Shown one piece after another: positions 17,884 through 25,411 of a DNA stretch of 64,000 nt (within the stretch, counting starts at the first letter, position 1; each line of letters opens with the position of its first letter). The notes below the pieces were generated by a model. That model was not told where the DNA came from, did no database searches, and worked only from the letters and a program-made list of their open reading frames with translations. Origin of the DNA: Sulfurimicrobium sp031426915 (GTDB lineage Bacteria > Pseudomonadota > Gammaproteobacteria > Burkholderiales > Sulfuricellaceae); the NCBI GenBank assembly GCA_031426915.1, contig JASJPB010000032.1:1-64000 (forward strand). Direction: 5' to 3'. The translations under genes and the position numbers were made by a program.

Positions 17884-18153
17884 AGAGCCTATTTCAGTAG
17901 GTTTCATGCCCCGCGTTGTATCCAGAAAGCGATGAATGCTAGGCGCAAGGCGCAGCCAAGGGTCGTTCCCTTGGCAAGCCTTGCAACGCCGCAGACGCGC
18001 TTTCTGGACACAACCCGGAGGGCCATCACGATTTGGGGCACATTGCGTCGTTGCTCGTCACTTGTTTGGAATGACCAAACGGCGAGACGAGCGCCTAGCA
18101 CTGCACCCCAAATCGTGATGGCGCGGGGCATGAAACCTACTGAAATAGGCTCT
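17884..18153. repeat. 270-bp composite inverted-repeat (REPIN-like) element
   Basis: Perfect 32-bp terminal inverted repeats lie at 17884-17915 and 18122-18153. Inside are two long hairpins in opposite orientation. The first spans about 17914-18013, with core CCAAGGG-TCGTT-CCCTTGG (17956-17974). The second spans about 18023-18122, with core GTTTGG-AATGA-CCAAAC (18064-18080). The element has no coding capacity and fills most of the 423-bp divergent gap between rnfA and the thioredoxin gene. It resembles a pair of REP units mobilised in trans, or a MITE; a single-unit relative lies at 6200-6330. The rest of the gap (18154-18232) holds the thioredoxin promoter, with a TAGAAT -10-like hexamer at 18194. 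Confidence 0.8.
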
Positions 18154-18232
18154 AAGGCGCTGCCAGAGATTCGGCATGGCGCCGGATTTCGGCTAGAATT
18201 CGACCCTTCAAACCAAGGTATCCCTAGCTAAA

Positions 18233-18589
18233 ATGATGAAACACAACGAATCCCTGATTATCGATGTCGATCTTCACGACTTCGAGCAACGTGTAATCGA
18301 AGCCTCCAAAACCCTGCCGGTGCTGGTGGATTTCTGGGCCGACTGGTGCCCGCCCTGCCTGGCGCTGTCGCCGGTGCTGGATCGGGTGGTGAAAACTTAT
18401 GCAGGAAAGTTCACGCTGGCCAAGGTGGAAGTGGACGAAGGCGACAACATGAAGCTCGCGGGCCGCTACGGGCTGCGCGGCTTCCCCACCGTGCTGATGT
18501 TCGTCAACGGCGAGGAAGTGGGGCGCTTCGCCAGCGCCAAGCCCGAGCACTGGGTGCGCGAGTTCGTCGAACAGCACTGCCCGGCCTGA
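18233..18589 (+). CDS. Thioredoxin family protein
   Basis: A 118-residue cytoplasmic thioredoxin-fold protein. The redox motif is WCPPC (C39 and C42) after VDFWAD, and the cis-proline is in GLRGFPTVLMFVNGE. The CPPC motif differs from the CGPC of TrxA, so it is a paralogue rather than the main thioredoxin. Its stop codon overlaps the start of the YchJ-like gene (TGATG), so the two are coupled. Confidence 0.9.
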   Translation: MMKHNESLIIDVDLHDFEQRVIEASKTLPVLVDFWADWCPPCLALSPVLDRVVKTYAGKFTLAKVEVDEGDNMKLAGRYGLRGFPTVLMFVNGEEVGRFASAKPEHWVREFVEQHCPA

Positions 18590-19047
18590 TGAGCGTTTCC
18601 TGTCCCTGCGGCTCGGGGTGTCCCATTGACACCTGTTGCGGACCTTACCTGTCCGGGAAGGCCACGCCGCCCACGGCCGAAGCGCTGATGCGCTCGCGCT
18701 ATACGGCTTTCGTCGCACAGGATTGGGGTTATCTCGACCGTACCCAGGCGAAACAGGACAAGGAGCCGCCCACGACCGATATCGAATTGCTGGGGCTGGA
18801 GGTGCTGGCTGCTCATGGCGGCGCTACGGACGATACACAAGGCACGGTCGAATTCATCGCCCTCTATAGCCACCAGGGCCGTCCTGCATCATTGCACGAG
18901 ATCAGCCGTTTTGGCAGGCAGGGTGGCAACTGGGTCTACCTCGACGGCGAGTTTCCCAAGGCTGCGCGGCCAGCCAAAACCGGCCGCAACGATCCCTGCC
19001 CCTGCGGCAGCGGCAAAAAATACAAGAAGTGTTGCGCCCATGACTGA
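18589..19047 (+). CDS. YchJ family protein with two SEC-C motifs
   Basis: A 152-residue protein with zinc-binding SEC-C motifs at both ends (CPCGSGCPIDTCC at 5-17 and CPCGSGKKYKKCC at 137-149) and a YchJ-type NTF2-like middle that includes ALMRSRYTAFV. SEC-C motifs bind zinc and occur in SecA and many small proteins; the role of YchJ is unknown. It overlaps the gene before by one base and the methyltransferase after by 8 bp. Confidence 0.9.
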   Translation: MSVSCPCGSGCPIDTCCGPYLSGKATPPTAEALMRSRYTAFVAQDWGYLDRTQAKQDKEPPTTDIELLGLEVLAAHGGATDDTQGTVEFIALYSHQGRPASLHEISRFGRQGGNWVYLDGEFPKAARPAKTGRNDPCPCGSGKKYKKCCAHD

Positions 19048-19987
19048 TTTCTCCGTTTTCGCCAACCGTCTGGGCAAAAATGCGCGCCATTGGGGCAAGT
19101 GGGCGCGGCGCCAGGGTATTTCCTGCTACCGCATCTACGACCGCGACGTGCCGGAGTTTCCACTGGCCGTCGATCTTTACCGGGACCGGGTTCACTTGCA
19201 GGAATTCGACACTGGCTGGCACATGGATGACCGGGAATACGCAGCCTGGGTGGAGGGGGTAAGCAACGCGGTGTCGGAAGTGTTGCAACTGCCCCGCGCT
19301 TCCATTTCCTTCAAGCTGCGCGCGCGCCAGCGCGGCGAATCGCAATACGAGAAAACCGGCGCGAGCGGGGAAGACTTCGTGGTGGAGGAGGGCGGCCACC
19401 GCTTCATCGTCAACCTGGAGCAATATCTCGACGCCGGCCTGTTCCTCGACCACCGCAATACCCGCCGCATGGTGGAGCAAAGAGCCGCCGGCAAGCGTTT
19501 CCTCAACCTCTTCGCCTACACCGGCAGCTTCACGGTCTACGCAGCGGGTGGCGGCGCGGTCAGTTCGGTCACGGTGGACATGAGCAACACCTACCAGGAC
19601 TGGTCGCGGCGCAACTTCGAACTCAACGGCATGGATCTGACAAAGCACCAACTGGTGCGTGCCGACGTGCTCGCCTGGCTGGAACAGGCGCTGGCGGCGG
19701 GGGAAAAATTCGACCTGATCGTGATGGACCCGCCCAGTTTCTCCAATTCCAAGAAAATGCGCGGTGTCCTCGACATCCAGGCCGACCATTCGCGCCTTAT
19801 CGGCCAATGTCTGAGGCTGCTCAATCCCGGCGGCGAGCTGTTCTTTTCCAACAACCTGCGCAGCTTCAAGCTGGAGCGGGACAAACTCCTGCCCTGTCAG
19901 GTCAAGGACATCTCCGCCCAGACCGTGCCGGAAGATTTCCGCAACAAGAAGATTCACCAGTGCTGGCTGATTAGCCCGATTCCATGA
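19040..19987 (+). CDS. Stand-alone RlmK-type 23S rRNA methyltransferase
   Basis: A 315-residue class I SAM methyltransferase that matches the C-terminal (RlmK) half of the fused E. coli RlmKL enzyme, which makes m7G2069 in 23S rRNA. It has FANRLGKNARHWGKWARRQG at the start, GLFLDHRNTRR, the SAM motif FLNLFAYTGSFTVYAAGGGA, and catalytic DPPSFSNSKKM. The usual C-terminal NKKIHQCWLI is present. The RlmL half (THUMP plus m2G2445 methyltransferase) is not fused here. The start overlaps the YchJ-like gene by 8 bp; longer in-frame readings fall inside that gene. Confidence 0.88.
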   Translation: MTDFSVFANRLGKNARHWGKWARRQGISCYRIYDRDVPEFPLAVDLYRDRVHLQEFDTGWHMDDREYAAWVEGVSNAVSEVLQLPRASISFKLRARQRGESQYEKTGASGEDFVVEEGGHRFIVNLEQYLDAGLFLDHRNTRRMVEQRAAGKRFLNLFAYTGSFTVYAAGGGAVSSVTVDMSNTYQDWSRRNFELNGMDLTKHQLVRADVLAWLEQALAAGEKFDLIVMDPPSFSNSKKMRGVLDIQADHSRLIGQCLRLLNPGGELFFSNNLRSFKLERDKLLPCQVKDISAQTVPEDFRNKKIHQCWLISPIP

Positions 19988-20016
19988 GCGATCTATCTTT
20001 GCATGCGGCATTTCGC

Positions 20017-20040
20017 GAGTATATACTCATGTAAATACTC
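20017..20040. promoter_or_regulatory. Probable VapB operator/promoter
   Basis: A perfect 12-bp palindrome GAGTATATACTC (20017-20028) is followed by another half-site, AAATACTC (20033-20040), 15 bp before the vapB start. This fits autoregulation by the VapBC complex, and the TATA core probably overlaps the -10 element. Confidence 0.6.
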
Positions 20041-20054
20041 AATGGAGGCGCGCC

Positions 20055-20288
20055 ATGTTACATACCAAGGTTTTCAAAAGCGGGAATTCCCAGGCCGTGC
20101 GCCTGCCCAAGGATTTCAATTTCGACGTGACCGAAGTGGAAATCTTCCGTCGTGGCGATGAAGTCGTGCTGCGCAAACCGCGCCGGAGCGGCAGCGAGAT
20201 TTTCGAAGCGCTGGCGCGCATCGAGCTGCCGGACGACTTTCCCGACGACATCGCCGATGCTCCCGCTGAAACACGCGAGGGGCTCTGA
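20055..20288 (+). CDS. vapB: VapB-type antitoxin
   Basis: A 77-residue protein with an N-terminal SpoVT/AbrB-type DNA-binding domain (TKVFKSGNSQAVRLPKDF) typical of VapB antitoxins, and an acidic C-terminus that would wrap the toxin (LPDDFPDDIADAP). GGAGG precedes the start. Its stop overlaps the toxin start by one base (TGATG). It would repress its own promoter through the palindrome just upstream. Confidence 0.92.
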   Translation: MLHTKVFKSGNSQAVRLPKDFNFDVTEVEIFRRGDEVVLRKPRRSGSEIFEALARIELPDDFPDDIADAPAETREGL

Positions 20289-20698
20289 TGCGCTATCTGC
20301 TCGATACCAACATCGTCATCTACACCATCAAGCGCCGCCCCCCGCAGGTGGCGGCGCGATTCGCCGAGAGGCAGGCGGGCGAACTGTGCCTCTCCTCAAT
20401 CTCCCTGTCCGAGCTGTTATTCGGCGCGGCTAAAAGCCAACAGCCCGTCAAGGCGCTGGAGGCCGTTTCCGCGATTGGCGAAGCGCTCGAAATTGTCCCC
20501 TTCGACGAAGCCGCCGCCCGTGCTTACGGCCCGCTACGCGCGGAACTGGAACGCCAGGGCCGCCCCATCGGCGCACTCGATACCCTTATCGCCGCCCATG
20601 CTCTGGCCTTGGATGCAACCCTGGTGACCCACAACGTGAGCGAATTCAGCCGGGTACCGGGTTTGCGGGTGGAAGACTGGTGTGCTGGGGGGTCTTAA
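20288..20698 (+). CDS. vapC: VapC-type PIN domain toxin
   Basis: A 136-residue PIN-domain endoribonuclease, likely an RNA (often tRNA) nuclease held inactive by VapB. The acidic catalytic residues are visible: D6 in LLDTNIV, E42 in SLSELLFG, and D98 in GALDTLIAAHA. The final PIN motif is THNVSEFSRVPGL. Length and motifs are complete, so the pair looks functional. It ends 69 bp from the convergent NACHT gene. Confidence 0.93.
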   Translation: MRYLLDTNIVIYTIKRRPPQVAARFAERQAGELCLSSISLSELLFGAAKSQQPVKALEAVSAIGEALEIVPFDEAAARAYGPLRAELERQGRPIGALDTLIAAHALALDATLVTHNVSEFSRVPGLRVEDWCAGGS

Positions 20699-20767
20699 AC
20701 GGAGATCACCTTCAATACGTGGCTCCAATCGCTATGGCTTTATCGATGTCTGTCCCGTTATGCCGGT

Positions 20768-23700
20768 TCAGCCCAACTGCGGGCTTGATAGACTCAGGTC
20801 AAGCACAATGGCACGGAAACCTAAACCTCCTGAACTGAGCGCGTTGGCCTGTTCGTCGAGTTGGGTGCGTAACTCGGTCAATTCTCGCTTACAACCCGCT
20901 TCTTTCATCGGCTGTCCGTACCAGCCTACAAGATAAATACCGTGACGGTGGGAGGTGCCAACCAGATATTGGTCACGGAGTTGAGTTTCCATGGCCGTAT
21001 CAAGCCCGGTGTTCCAACAGCCTTTGGCCTCCACGACCACAGCAACCGGGATTCCCATGTGGTTGGTTGCCTGGACCAGCAAATCCAGGCTTTCTCCGCG
21101 ACCTTTACCCGGCAAGTTCCTGATTTCCACCTCACGGTTGATAAGGATGCCCCGGCGATTGAGGTCATTGGACAAATGGAATTTGACGAAGTCGGACAAC
21201 CGACCTTCGTTCTTGGGTTTCTTGTCAGAACCCTCATCCCATAGAAAGGGTGCCATGGGGGTTACACCACGCAGACTGTCTTGCAGACGGCCAAGGGATT
21301 CCAGCACGACACGCAAAAGATCCTCTTCTGTGCGGATTAGCCGACTACGAGGGTCGGCGAGGAGGGCGGATAGTTCTTCCCAGGAAGGAGCCTGCCATTG
21401 GTTGTTCATTGCTTGTTCGCGGGCGTGAACGCAAACCCATTTCAACCAGACTCGATCCGGTAGGGCAGCAGCAATACGTTCCAGCGCATGTACGGCTGTC
21501 CAGGTTCCCGCCGCCTTAAGGCTGTTGATTAGGCGCTCCCGATAGTCCTGAATGTAATCAATTTCCCTAGAGTGGGCTCGATTTTCAGACTCAGAAGCAG
21601 GGAAATGCTTTTCCAGCCAAAGGAACAGATCAGCGGATTGTTCCTCATCGAGCCCCTGTTTTGGAAAGTCATCTTGAGTCCAACGCATGCCGTGTGCAGC
21701 TTCGCCCATGAATGCCTTGGAAAACTCAGATTCCTGTTCCAGCAGAGGAGCCAGTACCGGCCAGCTTGCGGCGGCGTCCCAGATTAAGAGTAGTGCGGCT
21801 GCATGGCGGCGGAGATCGGCATCGTGCGTCTGCGCCAGCATGGCTTGTGCGCACCGTCGTCCCGCCGGCTCGCCGCGCCGTAACAGGTGTTCCAGGATCG
21901 TGCGGCGTGATTGTGTCTTGAAACTTGTATCGTCCAATCTGACCAGAAGCTCTTCAACCAAGGGCGGACTCCATAAGTCATCGAAGTCATGAAGGGATGA
22001 CAGGCCGTGTTCGCTGCGATCTTCCTTGTCCACTCGATTTAGAATGGCTTCCAGAACCGCTTCAGGTGCGTGGGCGTTGGCCTCATGCCGGAGCGCCTGC
22101 TGCCATTCACGGTTTTCGTGGTAACCAGCCACAAGTAAGGGTGCCCACGTGGCCCAGTGCTCGGCTGTCAGTTCATGAAGCCGTGCGGGAGCAGTCTGGG
22201 TCAACAGTTCGAAGGCAAACAGCCCAGCCATATCCGACACCGAAAACGAGGTTGAAGAAAAAAGCTTCTCGGAATCAGGTGCCGTGTTAATCAGGAAATC
22301 GAGGGCCACGCTTTGAATTCGTGCGCGTATCTCGACTGATGCCTCAAGCCAGCCAGGTTGTTTCTGTAGGTTGTGGGGCCAGCCCTCATATTGGCGGCTG
22401 GTGGGCTCCAGGGTTAACTCCATCGCCAAATCCGGCCATGCCTCCCAGTCCCCTTGCTCGACGCGCTCCAGAACGATACGCACTCTTTCCTTTGGTGGCG
22501 GGTCCAGCAGTACAGGCGCTCTGCTATGTTTTCTCTCAAGGTTCGCCTGCCACGATTTGCGAATTTGTTGGACATGGCTCGTCTTGAACCGCATCGGGTG
22601 AGTGAACCATGCCAGCTCCTTGCGCAGGAAGAGATCGGTGTTTTTTGCGGCTATTCCGCAACGATCCAGGACTAGGTTAATGATGGCGGTGGGCGTATCG
22701 TAACGGAGCAATGCGTTGATCAGTGCGGCTGCACTCCTGTGTTGGTTTTCTGGCAATCCTGCGCTGAGTAAATCAAATAGCCAGGGTAGGTCGTCAGCAC
22801 GGGCGATCCGATCCTCCGAGTAAACTAAAGTATTGACCTTGTCCGGTGCGAGCATACCCATCAACTTGGCCAGCAACGCCCGTCTCTTCTCTGTATTGTC
22901 CAGAGGATTATCGGGCAGTGCATACCCGTATTCGTGAAACAGATGTTCAGACTCTCCCAACAAGCTCAGGGCAGCGAGGGCGAACGCTTCCAGTATCTCC
23001 GGATGGCCCACCCATTGCCACGCCGAGCGCAGCAATCCCGCCGAAAAATTCCGGCAAGACCAGGATTGGTGATGATTCGAATGGCGACGTACCCAATCTA
23101 GGGCCGCGAGCATATGGGGCTTTTGCAGGGTAGTGAAGAACGCGCCGCTGTGGATTTCGACATTCAGACTTCCACTGCTATGCTGATCGCCGGTGTCTAT
23201 GGGCTCGTCGAAAAACTCATCTGCCGTCAAATGCCGTGGCCAGAGAGCTCTGAGCGTGAGGTTCTTCAGTCGGCGATCAGGGTCGGGGCCGGCTTGCCCC
23301 AGCGCGAGGGGCTTCAGCGCGGCCAAGGCGGCATCGTTCTCGATCCATGTGACCGCGTGGCAGGCCGCAATACGGAGCATGTATTCTTCGCTAGGATCTA
23401 ACGCAACCTGGGCAAGATCTACTGCAAGAGCCTGGACTTTGCACCAGCGCGCCAAGTCCATGGCAAAGTCCCGGATATTTCGACTGTGTTCGCGCCCCAT
23501 GATCCAGGGACGTAACTGTTTCGCAATATCTGGATGGGATAGCTTGCGCAAAGGGCGCTCTGGCATGTCGCGGGGAAACAGCGTTTGGGCCGCGATCCTG
23601 TCCAGTAGAGCCTGGACCAGATGGGCCTTGTCTATATCCGTCAGCGCGGCACCGTCAACATGCAAAAGCAGGGAGGGTTCCTCGTCAATCAAACGTTCCA

Positions 23701-24925
23701 GTGCGGAACGATTCAGGGTGGCGAGCCACGCGGCTGTTTCTTGTAACTTGGGGACTATCCTGTCACCTTCCTGATGACGCAAGGGGCGCAATATCTGGTC
23801 AAGCTCGTTCCCTGTTCGTTGCAGGTACCATGCGGCGAGAAATTCAGCGAAAGACTGATGGGCAAAGCCCATGCGATCGCGCCCGTGCCCGGTGAACAGA
23901 CCGGCGATATTCAAGGTCTCCCGCAAGATGTTTTCGTCAACCTGAAAGAAACCGCTGTGGTGCTTCTCCTTACTCGTGAGTTCCGACAAATGGATGTCGC
24001 CAGGTGGCGTATCCTGAATGCGCCCTAGCCACAGGGCCGAGTGGCCACACAGCATGAGCGCGCAAGCGATGCGTCCTGCAATAGCCATGCGTTGCTGAGG
24101 GTCGCCAAGAAGACTGCGGGAACGTCGTTCGGGATTGTTCTCCTCGCAAAGGGCCAGGATGCCTGTCTCATAGAGTTCGGCTTTGCTCTTGGATAAGGAG
24201 CGATCCTTTTCCCATTGAGAAAGCAGGAATTCCAGGGTGACGGGTCGGTTGGCAAGGGCTTCGATTTCCTTGTTTCGAATTTCATCAAGGAAGGTGACAG
24301 CATCAAATTGCTTGAACTTGGCCGCTTCTTCGATATCAACGCGGCGCAGGGGGCAGATTTCGAAAGCAGCTACACCCGTATCGTATTTTTCGACTGTCCA
24401 AATCTGGTTCAACGCAGCCTCCAGGCTGTCCGACCAGCTCGCGGTTCGGCTGGCGATACGAAACTGAAGCCGCTCCGGGTATGTGACTTGGTTGGACAGT
24501 TGATCAGCAAGCCAGTTGTCCAGCCTTGGTATGTCGTTGATCGCTTCATCCAGGCTGTCCAGGAAAATGATCAGCCGGGCTCCTCTGCGATAGGCCTTGT
24601 ATTCCTCTCCTTGGAAGAGTTCTTCAGACAGGCGGCGTTGTTCCCCTGTGCCATACGTATTCAGGTTGCGATAGAAGAGGTGCGTGTTCTCTGGCGGCGA
24701 TTTGCGCAGAGCTTCATATTCCTGGTGTAGTGCCCGGCTTTTTCCCATGCCGGCTTCCCCCAGAAGAACGAGCGCTGGATAATCCCGCAGCTCGGCAAGA
24801 GATTTGGCGGGGTTCGCATCGGCCCAGGCATATTCGCTTTCCGGATCGGCCAAAAAGCCACCATCTGGGGTATAGCCGCTATCGCGTGCGACCCAGTAGC
24901 GTTTCCAAGGATAAGTTGCGTTCAT
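20768..24925 (-). CDS. Large NACHT-type STAND NTPase with C-terminal PD-(D/E)XK-like nuclease
   Basis: A 1385-residue protein. Residues 50-130 hold a P-loop (GEAGMGKS, 56-63) and a NACHT-style Walker B with the extra acidic residues (LIIFLDSLDEA, 118-128). A winged-helix-like part follows, with FAHQSFAEFLAAWYL at about 350, a motif typical of NACHT ATPases. About 800 residues of mostly helical, HEAT/ARM-like sequence come next and probably sense a target. The C-terminal 120 residues look like a restriction-type nuclease: D1281 (ESLDLLV), E1299 and K1301 (VVVEAKG), then a Gln/Tyr helix (QLRDQY). This layout fits an antiphage STAND protein (Avs/bNACHT-like), with the nuclease at the C-terminus. 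Neighbours are a convergent VapBC pair and a HigA-type regulator 65 bp upstream. The function in defence is inference. Confidence 0.8.
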   Translation of the reverse strand: MNATYPWKRYWVARDSGYTPDGGFLADPESEYAWADANPAKSLAELRDYPALVLLGEAGMGKSRALHQEYEALRKSPPENTHLFYRNLNTYGTGEQRRLSEELFQGEEYKAYRRGARLIIFLDSLDEAINDIPRLDNWLADQLSNQVTYPERLQFRIASRTASWSDSLEAALNQIWTVEKYDTGVAAFEICPLRRVDIEEAAKFKQFDAVTFLDEIRNKEIEALANRPVTLEFLLSQWEKDRSLSKSKAELYETGILALCEENNPERRSRSLLGDPQQRMAIAGRIACALMLCGHSALWLGRIQDTPPGDIHLSELTSKEKHHSGFFQVDENILRETLNIAGLFTGHGRDRMGFAHQSFAEFLAAWYLQRTGNELDQILRPLRHQEGDRIVPKLQETAAWLATLNRSALERLIDEEPSLLLHVDGAALTDIDKAHLVQALLDRIAAQTLFPRDMPERPLRKLSHPDIAKQLRPWIMGREHSRNIRDFAMDLARWCKVQALAVDLAQVALDPSEEYMLRIAACHAVTWIENDAALAALKPLALGQAGPDPDRRLKNLTLRALWPRHLTADEFFDEPIDTGDQHSSGSLNVEIHSGAFFTTLQKPHMLAALDWVRRHSNHHQSWSCRNFSAGLLRSAWQWVGHPEILEAFALAALSLLGESEHLFHEYGYALPDNPLDNTEKRRALLAKLMGMLAPDKVNTLVYSEDRIARADDLPWLFDLLSAGLPENQHRSAAALINALLRYDTPTAIINLVLDRCGIAAKNTDLFLRKELAWFTHPMRFKTSHVQQIRKSWQANLERKHSRAPVLLDPPPKERVRIVLERVEQGDWEAWPDLAMELTLEPTSRQYEGWPHNLQKQPGWLEASVEIRARIQSVALDFLINTAPDSEKLFSSTSFSVSDMAGLFAFELLTQTAPARLHELTAEHWATWAPLLVAGYHENREWQQALRHEANAHAPEAVLEAILNRVDKEDRSEHGLSSLHDFDDLWSPPLVEELLVRLDDTSFKTQSRRTILEHLLRRGEPAGRRCAQAMLAQTHDADLRRHAAALLLIWDAAASWPVLAPLLEQESEFSKAFMGEAAHGMRWTQDDFPKQGLDEEQSADLFLWLEKHFPASESENRAHSREIDYIQDYRERLINSLKAAGTWTAVHALERIAAALPDRVWLKWVCVHAREQAMNNQWQAPSWEELSALLADPRSRLIRTEEDLLRVVLESLGRLQDSLRGVTPMAPFLWDEGSDKKPKNEGRLSDFVKFHLSNDLNRRGILINREVEIRNLPGKGRGESLDLLVQATNHMGIPVAVVVEAKGCWNTGLDTAMETQLRDQYLVGTSHRHGIYLVGWYGQPMKEAGCKRELTELRTQLDEQANALSSGGLGFRAIVLDLSLSSPQLG

Positions 24926-24990
24926 CGCAGATGCTAAGGCAGTTCTAACATTCCAGCATTCTAAGCCAAACGTTGCCGTTTGCCGGATGC

Positions 24991-25290
24991 TTAGGCATGA
25001 GCCTGCTCAAACCGCTGAATCCGCGACAGCACATCCGCCAGGGCGTCTTTTGCCTGGGCCGTGTCGTGATCGGTTTGCAGACCGATCCAGAAACTGTCGC
25101 TCATTCCGAAAAAACGTGACAGCCGCAATCCCGTGTCGACCGTGATGGCGCGCTTGCCGGCGACGATTTCGCCGATACGCCGCTGGGGCACGCCAATTTC
25201 CTTGGCGAGCCGGTGCTGGGTAATTCCCATCGGCTTGAGAAATTCCTCCAACAGAATTTCGCCGGGGGCGGGGTAGGGTACTTCACGCAT
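24991..25290 (-). CDS. HigA-family helix-turn-helix antitoxin/regulator without a visible HigB
   Basis: A 99-residue XRE-type protein with the HigA start PAPGEILLEEFLKPMG and helix-turn-helix TQHRLAKEIGVPQRRIGEIV, then SRFFGMSDSFWIGLQ. GAGGAAAT lies before the ATG. HigA antitoxins normally follow a higB toxin gene, but the 120 bp upstream are the leader of the divergent Lon-like gene and hold no HigB. Its 3' end lies 65 bp before the NACHT gene on the same strand, so it may control that gene, or it may be an orphan antitoxin left after toxin loss. Confidence 0.88.
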   Translation of the reverse strand: MREVPYPAPGEILLEEFLKPMGITQHRLAKEIGVPQRRIGEIVAGKRAITVDTGLRLSRFFGMSDSFWIGLQTDHDTAQAKDALADVLSRIQRFEQAHA

Positions 25291-25370
25291 GATGCAATTT
25301 CCTCAGGGAAAGCCTGAACATGAAGATAATGTCATTACGGAAGTAGCGAAGCAATCTGCTTTTTTCCCCC

Positions 25371-25406
25371 ACTCGTGGGAAAATAGCCGGAAATACACCC
25401 ACGAGT
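25371..25406. promoter_or_regulatory. Inverted repeat abutting the Lon-like start codon
   Basis: A perfect 9-bp inverted repeat, ACTCGTGGG (25371-25379) and CCCACGAGT (25398-25406), ends five bases before the ATG at 25412, where no Shine-Dalgarno sequence is seen. It could be an operator or an mRNA hairpin shaping translation. It lies in the divergent region shared with the HigA-type gene. Confidence 0.45.
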
Positions 25407-25411
25407 CCTAC

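Noticed and set aside
20017..25290. A CRISPR array or integrase associated with the defence-like block
   Set aside because: No regularly spaced repeats, cas-like genes, integrase or transposase are visible here or elsewhere in the window.
25331..25356. GTCATTACGG...GCGAAGCAATC segment resembling a common interspersed sequence
   Set aside because: Only a short fragment is present, with no inverted partner nearby, so it is not annotated as an element.
24926..25411. A possible higB toxin next to the HigA-type gene
   Set aside because: All frames around it were read; none gives a RelE/HigB-like protein and the space is taken by a leader region.
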